From Lachnoanaerobaculum umeaense (GTDB taxonomy: Bacteria > Bacillota > Clostridia > Lachnospirales > Lachnospiraceae), in NCBI RefSeq assembly GCF_003589745.1, contig NZ_CP032364.1, positions 1,426,001-1,490,000 on the forward strand: DNA of 64,000 nt, written 5' to 3'. The stretch's first letter is position 1. Each line of letters starts with the position of its first letter. Of the stretch, positions 44,578 through 52,446 are shown piece by piece. The position numbers and the translations under genes were made by a program. A model generated the notes under the pieces. It was not told the origin of the DNA and did no database searches. It saw only the letters and a program-made list of their open reading frames with translations.

Positions 44578-45426
44578 CTGGTCTTTATTTTCTATACTAA
44601 GCAATCCATCATCATTTAATCTTTCTAAAGATAGAAGCTGTGTCCTTGCCAGTTTTCTAAGCTCCACCATTCTCTCTTTTTGCTTCACACCTTTTTCAAT
44701 CAGAATAGCATTATAGCTTTCCATATTTGCAAGTACCAAGAGTTCATTAAGGCTTGCATAATCTCTAATATTGCCTTTTAAGCTCGGATTCTCCTCTCTC
44801 CACTGTTTTGCCCTTTTACCAAAAAGTGCTACATTGAGTATATCTGCTTCACTTGCGTACTTATATGATAATTGTTCACTAGTAAGATCTACCAAAAGAT
44901 AAGTTTTAATCGCATCGGTATGAATTCTATAATTGATTTTTGAAATCTCTCTGTGTAAGTTCCACGAAATAGATAGTTTTGAGTTTTCATCATTTTTTAA
45001 TCTTTTGTAATCTTGAATAATATATAACTTAAATTCCGGAGAAATCCAAGAAGCAAACTCCATTGCTATATCATAATGTGCATAAGTTCCACCATATCTC
45101 CCTGATTTTGATATGAAACCAATAGCATTTGTAGAATCAATCCATTTTTGAGGAGTCATTGTGAACCGATTAAGTCCTGCCTCATTTCTAAACGTGTCGA
45201 ATTGCACACGGTTAAAATCAGCATTGTTCAGAGCTTCCCATAAACCTATAAATTCTAATGTGTTCCTATTTCTCATCCAGTTCTGAATGACAAATCTTGG
45301 ATCGTCCGTATTCTTATACCTCGCAATATCCGTTAAACTGATATAGTCATTCTTAAAATCTTCTGTATAAATTTGTATAGAAAATCCCTGTGCTTCTATG
45401 GTATCTTTCTTTTGTTTTGGCATCAT
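44575..45426 (-). CDS. KilA-N domain protein
   Basis: A 283-residue protein. The N-terminal KilA-N DNA-binding domain (about 12-125) shows DYISLTDIARYKN, VIQNWMRNRNTLEFIGLWE, the TPQKWIDSTNAIGFISKSGRYGGTYAHYDIAMEFASWISPEFKLYI run in pieces, and QDYKRLK. The remainder is helical (about 150-283). KilA-N proteins are usual in phages and mobile islands, acting as antirepressors or DNA-binding accessory factors. Here the gene is framed by split copies of the hsdM upstream region. Confidence 0.85.
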   Translation of the reverse strand: MMPKQKKDTIEAQGFSIQIYTEDFKNDYISLTDIARYKNTDDPRFVIQNWMRNRNTLEFIGLWEALNNADFNRVQFDTFRNEAGLNRFTMTPQKWIDSTNAIGFISKSGRYGGTYAHYDIAMEFASWISPEFKLYIIQDYKRLKNDENSKLSISWNLHREISKINYRIHTDAIKTYLLVDLTSEQLSYKYASEADILNVALFGKRAKQWREENPSLKGNIRDYASLNELLVLANMESYNAILIEKGVKQKERMVELRKLARTQLLSLERLNDDGLLSIENKDQ

Positions 45427-45731
45427 TTACTCCTTTCTACCTAGGCATTACTGACTGTTATCTATACCACATAAATCACTCTGAGTAATGATAAGGCTTT
45501 TAAATGTTTTGCTACAATTTCCGAAATCAATTATATATTATTTATTTTAAATAAATAGTAATTTTAAGGCAAATGCTGATAATATTTTGACCATTTAAAA
45601 GAGGTTCTACTATAGCGATTCAGATGTCAAAATTTCAGATTTTTATAATGATATAAAATAACTATTTTCAACTGATATCAAGTTTCTTCTTTAAAATAGT
45701 CTATAACTGTCGTCGATATCTTTATGGTTAC
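45427..45731. other. intergenic region with copy of hsdM upstream block 2
   Basis: 305 nt. 45531-45638 is a direct-repeat copy of 43231-43338. The remainder is AT-rich and carries nothing recognisable. Confidence 0.6.
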
Positions 45732-46250
45732 CTACTTCTTAAGCTCTTTAATGTATGGATTTCTTATAGCTTTACTAAAATCAAATTCCTTTTCAAAAAA
45801 TTTATCTATCATAGACTCACTCATGATAGAATACTCCATATCCCCACTGTTCCAAATATACACAATAGCGGATACAGGGTTTTTCCCTTCTTCCCAAAGC
45901 CATCCTGAATAAGTAGTTGAATTTCCAAAATAGCCTTCTGTAATAATTTCAAACTCAGAATTTTTATAACTATCCATAAATTCCTCTACAGAAATAGCAT
46001 CTCCAGTAAAACGTCCTTTACCTAAGGTTTTATTAAAAATCAACACACTGCAAAGCCTTAAATCACAATCTTTAAAACAGACTTCACCCTCGTGTTCTAC
46101 TTCTTCATTGTTTACATATTGGTATAATGAATCCAACTTAAGGTTGAGGGTTTTATTGTGGAATTTGATTCCCTTTACTCTGCTACCACTAAGGCTGAAA
46201 ATGATTTCGCTGTGCCTGTCATATATAAATTTATCTGAATTTTTGTCCAT
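45732..46250 (-). CDS. unknown protein, right member of a duplicated pair
   Basis: A 172-residue paralogue of the protein encoded at 31822-32280, sharing residues 1 to about 138 (for example CFKDCDL and LIFNKTLGKGRFTGD). It has its own C-terminus ending FSKAIRNPYIKELKK, 20 residues longer, which may be the original form. I recognise no domain. The gene and its upstream region make up the right-hand 530-bp direct repeat bounding the island. Confidence 0.65.
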   Translation of the reverse strand: MDKNSDKFIYDRHSEIIFSLSGSRVKGIKFHNKTLNLKLDSLYQYVNNEEVEHEGEVCFKDCDLRLCSVLIFNKTLGKGRFTGDAISVEEFMDSYKNSEFEIITEGYFGNSTTYSGWLWEEGKNPVSAIVYIWNSGDMEYSIMSESMIDKFFEKEFDFSKAIRNPYIKELKK

Positions 46251-46362
46251 AATTTACCCCCTGAATGAATCTATAGCAGCAGAATTTTTTAATGCTACTG
46301 TCTACTTATCTTGAATCTGTAATGCCTTATAATTATTATACATTATTCTATTATATATTGGG
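45831..46362. repeat. about 530-bp direct repeat, right copy
   Basis: Same orientation as 31861-32390. The centre-to-centre distance is about 14 kb. Recombination between the copies would remove the complete recombinase-RM-KilA-N segment and leave one copy of the gene. Confidence 0.85.
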
Positions 46363-46370
46363 CTTCTATT

Positions 46371-46379
46371 TGTTATAAT
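46371..46379 (+). promoter_or_regulatory. extended -10 promoter of the DUF3137 gene
   Basis: TGTTATAAT is a consensus extended -10 element. Transcription would begin near 46386, downstream of the first possible ATG at 46380, which supports the ATG at 46425 as the start of translation. Confidence 0.55.
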
Positions 46380-46424
46380 ATGAGCAAGAAAGTGAAATTA
46401 GCTTATAAAAAAAGGAAAACAATA

Positions 46425-47456
46425 ATGGAAATGAATTTAAACCCTGAAGAAATACAGAAAATAAATAATCTATGGAAAACCTCACGATTTCAGCGTAGTT
46501 GGAGAGCCGTCGAGAATACTGTCAATTGTGGTCAAAGAGTTAAAAATTATTTTGTTCGAAATATTATTCTGCTATTTTTTAGCTTTATTGTCGGTGGCAG
46601 TTTATTCTTATCAAAAGATCTGGGACTCCTTACTGACAGTATTTTTATAGATAAACTTATGATGCTAATTGCCAGGCTAATTCTCTTCCTTTTAATACTT
46701 CAAATCCTAAGTGTGCTGATTTTTGCCTTTATTGGTCCGGGTTGGGAATCAAATCAAAGAGCCAAGTTGCGTGTACTTTACGAGAGTGAAATCCTTGAAC
46801 CGATACTGCAAGCCATTTATCCTTCAGCCAAAATTGACATAGAAAATGATATTTCTCCGAGTAATGTAAAAGAGGTAGTTCCCGCCGCAAAATACTATAT
46901 CCAATCCGGAATAATTAAACTAAACAATGAAAAAGATATTGAAATAGTAGATTTATATGCATACACTGTTTCAAAAGGATTAGCTACCGGAAAGGATGAG
47001 ATAAAGCACCTTCATGAGATTACGGGCTTTATAGGACAAGTTTACTCTATAAAGAATACACATTCTTTAAAAGGAAATTTGCGAATTGTTCCAACAAAAC
47101 ATTTCCTTAATATAAAGACTCAAGGAGGCTATCTTGGTGCCATGTCAGGAGGTAAGAAAATCGATATAGGTGATGTACAGTATAACAAATACTATAACAC
47201 TTACTGTACTGACGAACAATCAGCAAGAATGTTCTTAACCCCTACTGTTATTGATTGGTTTAACGACAATACTTCAGACTTTGGGCTTTCCTTATACAGC
47301 AACGAATCTCACATTTATATTGCAGCTTATAATAATAAGCGTCTTTTTACAGCACCAAGAGACAAAGATAGTATAAGGTCATGGAGCATAGAAAAAACGG
47401 CAAAAAATATAAAATATGCCTTATTCTTTGCAGACAAAATAGCTGAGATTATATAA
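46425..47456 (+). CDS. DUF3137 membrane protein
   Basis: About 343 residues, with two membrane helices (about 44-63 and 78-103) after a short N-terminal tail, and a large cytoplasmic domain. The segment VQYNKYYNTYCTDEQSARMFLTP followed by VIDWFND, in pieces, is the DUF3137 signature. AAAGGA precedes the ATG at 46425. The function is unknown. It is the first gene outside the right island repeat and is transcribed away from it. Confidence 0.75.
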   Translation: MEMNLNPEEIQKINNLWKTSRFQRSWRAVENTVNCGQRVKNYFVRNIILLFFSFIVGGSLFLSKDLGLLTDSIFIDKLMMLIARLILFLLILQILSVLIFAFIGPGWESNQRAKLRVLYESEILEPILQAIYPSAKIDIENDISPSNVKEVVPAAKYYIQSGIIKLNNEKDIEIVDLYAYTVSKGLATGKDEIKHLHEITGFIGQVYSIKNTHSLKGNLRIVPTKHFLNIKTQGGYLGAMSGGKKIDIGDVQYNKYYNTYCTDEQSARMFLTPTVIDWFNDNTSDFGLSLYSNESHIYIAAYNNKRLFTAPRDKDSIRSWSIEKTAKNIKYALFFADKIAEII

Positions 47457-47484
47457 ACATCAAAATAAATATAAGTTAAAAAAT

Positions 47485-47522
47485 AGTCACAAAATAGGAA
47501 TCTGCATTCCTGTTCTGTGACT
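47485..47522 (+). terminator. terminator after the DUF3137 gene
   Basis: Arms AGTCACA and TGTGACT (47485-47491 with 47516-47522), extended by TAGGAAT/ATTCCT pairing, followed by TTATCATTATTT. Confidence 0.6.
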
Positions 47523-47595
47523 TTATCATTATTTAAAATTACTACTCATTCCGACCTTTAGGAATGTAGTTTTACAATATTTGCAAATCCGGGAT

Positions 47596-47835
47596 TTATA
47601 TACCTATTTCCTGTAAGGTTATATGTCTTCCATTAATATCTTTAATCTCAGCCTTTTCATCTTCATTAAGATTATCAATAAAAATACACCATTCATTAGG
47701 GTATCCACCTACAAATTCCATTTTTGGAATATTAATTTGACTTGGATTTTTCGCAAACAAACATAATCTGTTATCACCCCAAAATCTTGTGAGCGTTAAG
47801 ATTTGTTTATTGTATATAACATCTATACCTTTCAA
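47596..47835 (-). CDS. unknown small protein, 79 residues
   Basis: An acidic soluble protein with no recognised family, beginning MKGIDVIYNKQILTL. It has no clear operon partner. Lies upstream of, and divergent from, the toxin fragment. No strong ribosome binding site. Possibly an orphan immunity gene in a toxin cassette array, but this is a guess from context. Confidence 0.4.
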   Translation of the reverse strand: MKGIDVIYNKQILTLTRFWGDNRLCLFAKNPSQINIPKMEFVGGYPNEWCIFIDNLNEDEKAEIKDINGRHITLQEIGI

Positions 47836-47955
47836 TTTTATCTCCGTAAATTTTAATTTATAAATTTCCTGTTTCTACAAACTGAAGTTTGTAAAGCTCT
47901 ATCTAAAATTGGAAAGACAAAACTTCAAAATGCCAACCTTAATGGAGTAAGCGAT

Positions 47956-48546
47956 TTGACAATAAAATTACCAAGACTCAAGGGAAGCATTAAACAGATA
48001 GATAATCTTAAAGCAGTCAATCCGGGAGGCTATACCAATAATTGCAAAGAATGCTCTCTTTGTTATTGTTTTAGATCTAAAGGGTATGATGTTAAAACCG
48101 GTCCGAGAACAGATAACTATAGTCTAACCGATTTCATCGAAGATAATTTTAAAACCACTAAAGTTATTACGTTTACTCCTGATAGAGACCGTACTAAGAA
48201 TCTTGGAAGAGCAACAAGGAATATATTAAAGAGATACAAAGATGGAGATGTTGGAGTAATAGGTATTGATTGGGATAAGAGATTTATGAAAAATGGTGAG
48301 TCCGACGAAGGACACGCTTTTAATTGGAAAATTAAAGACGGAAAAGTACAGTTTTTAGATTCGCAGTTAAAAGAACCACGATTAGATGCATCGGTGTACT
48401 TTAAACTAATTGATACTTCTAAGGATGTAGAATTCACAAAAATAGATGTGGAAGATGCCAAACCAGAGGTGTATAATAAAATCATATTTGATAACGATTT
48501 ATGGAGGGTAATAATATGGTTACAGCTAAAGAAGCGTATGAAATAA
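47956..48546 (+). CDS. papain-fold (glutamine deamidase-type) toxin domain, probably a C-terminal fragment
   Basis: A 196-residue frame from a TTG. NNCKEC with C30, a conserved CFRSKGYDVKTGP, GHAFNW with H120 and KVQFLDSQ with D135/Q137 match the papain-fold toxin 1 / toxin glutamine deamidase domain of polymorphic toxins, including the expected Cys-His-Asp/Gln set. The frame stays open upstream (IGKTKLQNANLNGVSDLT) to a stop near 47858 but has no ATG or binding site. It therefore looks like the C-terminal module of a larger secreted or phage MuF-type protein that has lost its N-terminus. Overlaps a probable immunity gene. Confidence 0.7.
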   Translation: MTIKLPRLKGSIKQIDNLKAVNPGGYTNNCKECSLCYCFRSKGYDVKTGPRTDNYSLTDFIEDNFKTTKVITFTPDRDRTKNLGRATRNILKRYKDGDVGVIGIDWDKRFMKNGESDEGHAFNWKIKDGKVQFLDSQLKEPRLDASVYFKLIDTSKDVEFTKIDVEDAKPEVYNKIIFDNDLWRVIIWLQLKKRMK

Positions 48547-48779
48547 TGGATAAGTATATAAGCAATAATCCAAAAGATAGAATCATGAATTTTTCGGAAA
48601 CAAGTGACGCTTTTGTATTCGGGACAAAATGTAATCCGAGTTTTGGGCATATGGCGGTGAGAAAATCAGACGGATATGTTTATGTCATGCATATAATAGA
48701 TTATGCAGAGCATGTAGAAAACAATGATAATTTTGAAATCGATACGCATACATTTAAAAGAATAAATATGGCATCATAA
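48516..48779 (+). CDS. probable immunity protein for the papain-fold toxin
   Basis: An 87-residue acidic protein (MVTAKEAYEIMDKYISNN onward) with no recognised family. GGAGGG stands 8 nt before the ATG at 48516, which lies 31 nt inside the toxin gene, so the two are translationally coupled. Small acidic genes directly behind a toxin domain are usually immunity genes. The functional call is inferred from position. Confidence 0.6.
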   Translation: MVTAKEAYEIMDKYISNNPKDRIMNFSETSDAFVFGTKCNPSFGHMAVRKSDGYVYVMHIIDYAEHVENNDNFEIDTHTFKRINMAS

Positions 48780-48790
48780 ACACAAGAATT

Positions 48791-48820
48791 CAGAGCAACT
48801 ATAAAGTCGCTCTGTTTTTT
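48791..48820 (+). terminator. terminator after the immunity gene
   Basis: A 6-bp stem CAGAGC/GCTCTG with a 12-nt loop, followed by TTTTTT (48815-48820). Confidence 0.8.
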
Positions 48821-49835
48821 ATTGCTTTGGAATATATACATCGCCATTTTCAGTTACAATATATTCTTTTATGGGGTTTTGTATATTATCTAAGATTTTC
48901 TTACTGATGTTTATTGTCTCTCTTCTAGATGTGGACTCTACAACATCATTGAACGGATTGGGAGTATGTTGTTTTGGCTTTGGTAAAGGAACAGGTAATC
49001 CTTTATTATCTTTGTTAAAAACGGATTCCCATCTCCCAGCCATTAAAGCTATATCTTTTAGGTTTCGTCTATGACATTCTTCGAGATATGCGTTTACTTC
49101 AGCTATAGTATTTTCTATATAACCTTTATCATGGTTATCAGAATAATAAATTTCAAGTACGCTACTACTGAAAAACAACTCCACTGAGAGTTCAAGACTA
49201 TCTTTAATATTAAGAATGTCATCTGATAACTTTTTTAACTCGTTATCGTTCTTAGTGTTTTTATGACTATAAGTATCTAAATCTGCTAAATAGAATTCAA
49301 TATTTTTCATAGCGATTCGTTTAGACGCTTGTATATTTGTAAGAGTTGCAAGTCTATGTGTTTCATTTTTAAATATACTTTCAAAATTAGTATATGCATA
49401 ACGAATGAATTGCATTTCAGCAACAATTTCTGATTTTTTATCACCGTATAAGAACTCGAGTATCTTGTCTAGTTTACCACTGATTATACTCAGCTTAGAG
49501 TCAAGGTCGTTCATAACCATTTTGATAGAAGCTATTGCCAAAGTAGAAAATAGCATCATACTAGGTCTAAGTTTAACTAGAGAAAGAATGTTGCTAGCAC
49601 CATCAGAATTTATCAAATTCACAAGCAGGTGTCTACTATCTGTGACGTCGTTAAGTAATTCAGACATACTAGTCGGCAATGTAAAAGTATATGCTTTGTC
49701 TAGTATTATGTCTGGTAATTGTCGTATAAATGGTTCGATAATTTTTATTATTTCGCTTCTACTAATGTCTAGTTTTTCATATTTGCTTTTATCAATAGCC
49801 GTATCCATAGGCTTTATATCAATAGAGTTATTCAT
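48819..49835 (-). CDS. unknown helical protein, 338 residues
   Basis: Mostly alpha-helical, with a hydrophobic patch near 110-130 (LRPSMMLFSTLAIASIKMVM) and a predicted coiled coil (SKLSIISGKLDKILEFL). The C-terminal part is proline-rich (GLPVPLPKPKQHTPNPF), and the last residues are beta-like (EYIVTENGDVYIP). No family is recognised. AAAGGAG stands before the ATG at 49835; an in-frame extension to 49865 lacks a site. It is inserted between the toxin pair and the phage terminase remnant, on the opposite strand, so is likely mobile accessory DNA. Confidence 0.55.
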   Translation of the reverse strand: MNNSIDIKPMDTAIDKSKYEKLDISRSEIIKIIEPFIRQLPDIILDKAYTFTLPTSMSELLNDVTDSRHLLVNLINSDGASNILSLVKLRPSMMLFSTLAIASIKMVMNDLDSKLSIISGKLDKILEFLYGDKKSEIVAEMQFIRYAYTNFESIFKNETHRLATLTNIQASKRIAMKNIEFYLADLDTYSHKNTKNDNELKKLSDDILNIKDSLELSVELFFSSSVLEIYYSDNHDKGYIENTIAEVNAYLEECHRRNLKDIALMAGRWESVFNKDNKGLPVPLPKPKQHTPNPFNDVVESTSRRETINISKKILDNIQNPIKEYIVTENGDVYIPKQ

Positions 49836-49894
49836 ATTTTGTCTCCTTTTAGGTAAGTATACCATACAAAATAAATAAAATAAATGGAGGTTTT

Positions 49895-50833
49895 ATGTCA
49901 TTATCTAATACAGCAACACCAAAATATTATGGTGAATTTAGAAATGCAGTAATGAGAGGGGATATACCGGTATGTAAAGAGATAGCAATGTAAATGAACA
50001 GGATAGACGATCTGATAAACAATCCCGGCGTTTATTACGACGATAAGGCTGTCGAGGGGTTTGTTAAATATTGCGAAAACGAATTAACGCTGACTGACGG
50101 TGCTGATTTAGTGCTGTTAGATACGTTCAAGATATGGGCAGAACAAATATTCGGATGGTATTATTTTGTAGAACGAAGCATTTACGAACCGAATAAAGAT
50201 GTTCACGGTGGACGGTATGTTAATAGAAGAGTTAAACAGCGTTTGATAAATAAGCAATATTTGATAGTGGCAAGAGGAGCAGCTAAGTCAATGTATGGTA
50301 GCTGTATACAAAATTACTTTCTTAATGTTGACACAAGTACTACGCATCAAATCACAACCGCGCCAACTATGAAACAATCAGAAGAGGTTATGAGTCCTAT
50401 CCGCACAGCCATCACAAGGGCAAGAGGACCGTTATATAAGTTTTTAACTGAAGGTTCACTACAAAACACCACAGGCTCTAAGGCAAATCGTATGAAACTT
50501 GCATCTACCAAAAAAGGAGTTGAAAACTTTTTAACAGGCTCTTTGCTCGAAATCAGACCTATGAGTATAAATAAACTTCAAGGTTTAAGAACTAAAGTAG
50601 CAACAGTTGACAAATGGTTGTCTGGTGATATACGAGAAGATGTTATAGGAGCTCTGGAACAGGGAGCGTCTAAAGTAGATGACTATCTAATTATTGCTAT
50701 GAGTTCCGAAGGAACCGTTAGAAACGGAAGTGGCGATACAATCAAAATGGAGCTTATGGATATACTTAAAGGGGAGTATATAAATCCTCACGTATCCATA
50801 TGGTACTACAAACTGAAATTTGCTATCTTTTAA
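49895..50833 (+). pseudogene. broken phage terminase large subunit
   Basis: The reading frame starts with MSLSNTATPKYYGEFRNAVM behind AGGAGG-like GGAGG and is interrupted by a TAA at 49991-49993. It continues in the same frame from 49994 for 279 codons (MNRIDDLINNPGVYYDD, then the Walker A-like VARGAAKS and ITTAPTMKQSEE). The C-terminal nuclease half is absent, the frame ending in unrelated sequence after SIWYYKL. A full TerL has about 550 residues. It is a prophage remnant that can no longer package DNA. Confidence 0.85.
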
Positions 50834-50879
50834 ATATTTGCGTTACTGCCACCATCTTATCTTTGCTAAGTCTATTTAA

Positions 50880-51335
50880 TTATATGAACTTTTTCATAAT
50901 ATACTTTAGTTTTGGTTTTTCAATCACTTCATAAATCTTAAATCCAAGCTTATCATATACTCTCTTTGCACTTTTATTAAAGTCAAACACAGTCAAAGAA
51001 ATACTTCTGATATTCTCATCTTTAAAGATAAAATCTATAAATTCTTTCAAAGCCTTTGTTCCAAGACATACTCCTGTTTTTGTAGGATTTAATACGAATC
51101 TACCTATATGAATATTATCTTTTTCGATTTTCACCTCTTGTATCATTCCGATAAACTCTTCTTCATTAAAAATTGAAAATTTGTTGTCAAGTTTTTCTAT
51201 TTTTTCATAAGTTAATGGAAACGATACTTCTGTTCCCATCCATTGCTCTTGAAATGTCACTCCTCTTTCATTTGACCACTTGCATAAAAGTAAAATATTG
51301 TCTTTCTCAATACCTTTTGTAAATTTAATGCTCAT
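50880..51335 (-). CDS. GNAT-family N-acetyltransferase
   Basis: About 151 residues. The acetyl-CoA-binding region is recognisable in GRFVLNPTKTGVCLGTKALKEF (in pieces) and the C-terminal NKSAKRVYDKLGFKIYEV, typical of GNAT enzymes. TTTGGAG stands before the ATG at 51335. The acceptor substrate is unknown. It follows two unknown genes in the same direction, with 18 nt to the next. Confidence 0.8.
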   Translation of the reverse strand: MSIKFTKGIEKDNILLLCKWSNERGVTFQEQWMGTEVSFPLTYEKIEKLDNKFSIFNEEEFIGMIQEVKIEKDNIHIGRFVLNPTKTGVCLGTKALKEFIDFIFKDENIRSISLTVFDFNKSAKRVYDKLGFKIYEVIEKPKLKYIMKKFI

Positions 51336-51353
51336 AGCAATCTCCAAAACACA

Positions 51354-51845
51354 TTATACCTCACATTGCAGTAGCCCTTTCCTCAGCTCTTTTACAATTT
51401 CTGCCATCTCTATGATATCATCACCTATCATTTCATATAAATCATATGACTTCGAATTTTTTACAAAGTCTTCCAAAGCAGCTTTTATACCTGTATATTC
51501 TTCTTCTGTGGCTACAATTCGTATACATCTATTTTGTGCATCTTCATTGTCGTACAATTCTCTAAGATTTACATATCCACTAATTTTACATTCCAATAAA
51601 ATGGCGGCAAGGTCTGTAACAATATCTATCGCATAATTAAAGTCTATTTCCAGTCCATTCGAATTGATAAACCCGAGATTCTCGATTGTTTGCCTAAAAT
51701 CCATATTCTGCCTATCAAGTCCTATACCTGTAAATATTTCTTTAAGAGTGATTTCTTCTTTATTCAGGTCATCCAAAAGCTCAACAAGACTCAGGCTGTC
51801 ATCAGAACCACCGATAAAATCTCCCCAATATTTTGTAATATACAT
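51354..51845 (-). CDS. unknown protein, 163 residues (immunity-like context)
   Basis: An acidic, mainly helical protein that starts MYITKYWGDFIGGSDDSLSL. I cannot assign a family. Small acidic genes clustered near a toxin module are often orphan immunity genes, and this is a possible reading. It lies between two equally unfamiliar genes. Confidence 0.5.
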   Translation of the reverse strand: MYITKYWGDFIGGSDDSLSLVELLDDLNKEEITLKEIFTGIGLDRQNMDFRQTIENLGFINSNGLEIDFNYAIDIVTDLAAILLECKISGYVNLRELYDNEDAQNRCIRIVATEEEYTGIKAALEDFVKNSKSYDLYEMIGDDIIEMAEIVKELRKGLLQCEV

Positions 51846-51871
51846 ACTTCACCTCTATCCGGTTTTTATTT

Positions 51872-52360
51872 TCAAATCTTCCTTAAAATATCTCCATAAA
51901 GCCATGCTACTCCCTTAAGAATACCACCAACTGAAATACTTTCATCAGAATTAAATACTACTGTAACTGTCATATCTAATGTTTCAACTGTTACAAAGCA
52001 GTTCGGTTCATCAGACTTAGCTGTAGGGTCCGCATCCACTGCGATAATTTTTCCTGTGAAAATTATGTGTGGACTCTCTTCAAAATTTTCATCTTCGTCT
52101 AATGCAAACGTACCTATTGGAATCATTGATACTACATCAAGCCCTGTATCTGCCTTAACAAACTCTTCTTCATTTTCATAATATTTTATTTCACTGCCTA
52201 CCCCTATAATATCTACAGAGCAAATATCATTTTCCTTAAGCGAAAAATCAGAATCCGGATCTGCATATATATTTACCGGAATTTCACTCTCACATGTTTC
52301 AAGATGAGCAAGTTTTCCATCCTCATACTCTGTAAAATAAAAAAACTTAAAATCTGTCAT
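51872..52360 (-). CDS. unknown acidic protein, 162 residues
   Basis: A beta-rich, very acidic protein (MTDFKFFYFTEYEDGKLAHL onward) with no recognised family. It contains HIIFTGKIIAVDADPTA and a hydrophobic C-terminus GILKGVAWLYGDILRKI. AAAGGAGA precedes the start. It is 26 nt upstream of the next unknown gene and probably in the same operon, ending with the GNAT gene. Confidence 0.5.
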   Translation of the reverse strand: MTDFKFFYFTEYEDGKLAHLETCESEIPVNIYADPDSDFSLKENDICSVDIIGVGSEIKYYENEEEFVKADTGLDVVSMIPIGTFALDEDENFEESPHIIFTGKIIAVDADPTAKSDEPNCFVTVETLDMTVTVVFNSDESISVGGILKGVAWLYGDILRKI

Positions 52361-52398
52361 ATTCTAATCTCCTTTTCCATCCATTCTATACTTATATC

Positions 52399-52443
52399 AA
52401 AAAAGTGTCAAAACCCTTTTACTTTAAAGAGTCTTGACACTTT
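52399..52443 (-). terminator. terminator after the maltodextrin operon
   Basis: A 9-bp stem AAAGTGTCA/TGACACTTT (52402-52410 with 52435-52443) with inner partial pairing, followed on the minus strand by six Ts. Confidence 0.88.
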
Positions 52444-52446
52444 CTA

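Noticed and set aside
31785-46400. CRISPR-like arrays in the defence island
   Set aside because: The repeats found are long or few, have no regular spacer pattern, and are explained by hsdS domain boundaries and duplications. No cas genes are present.
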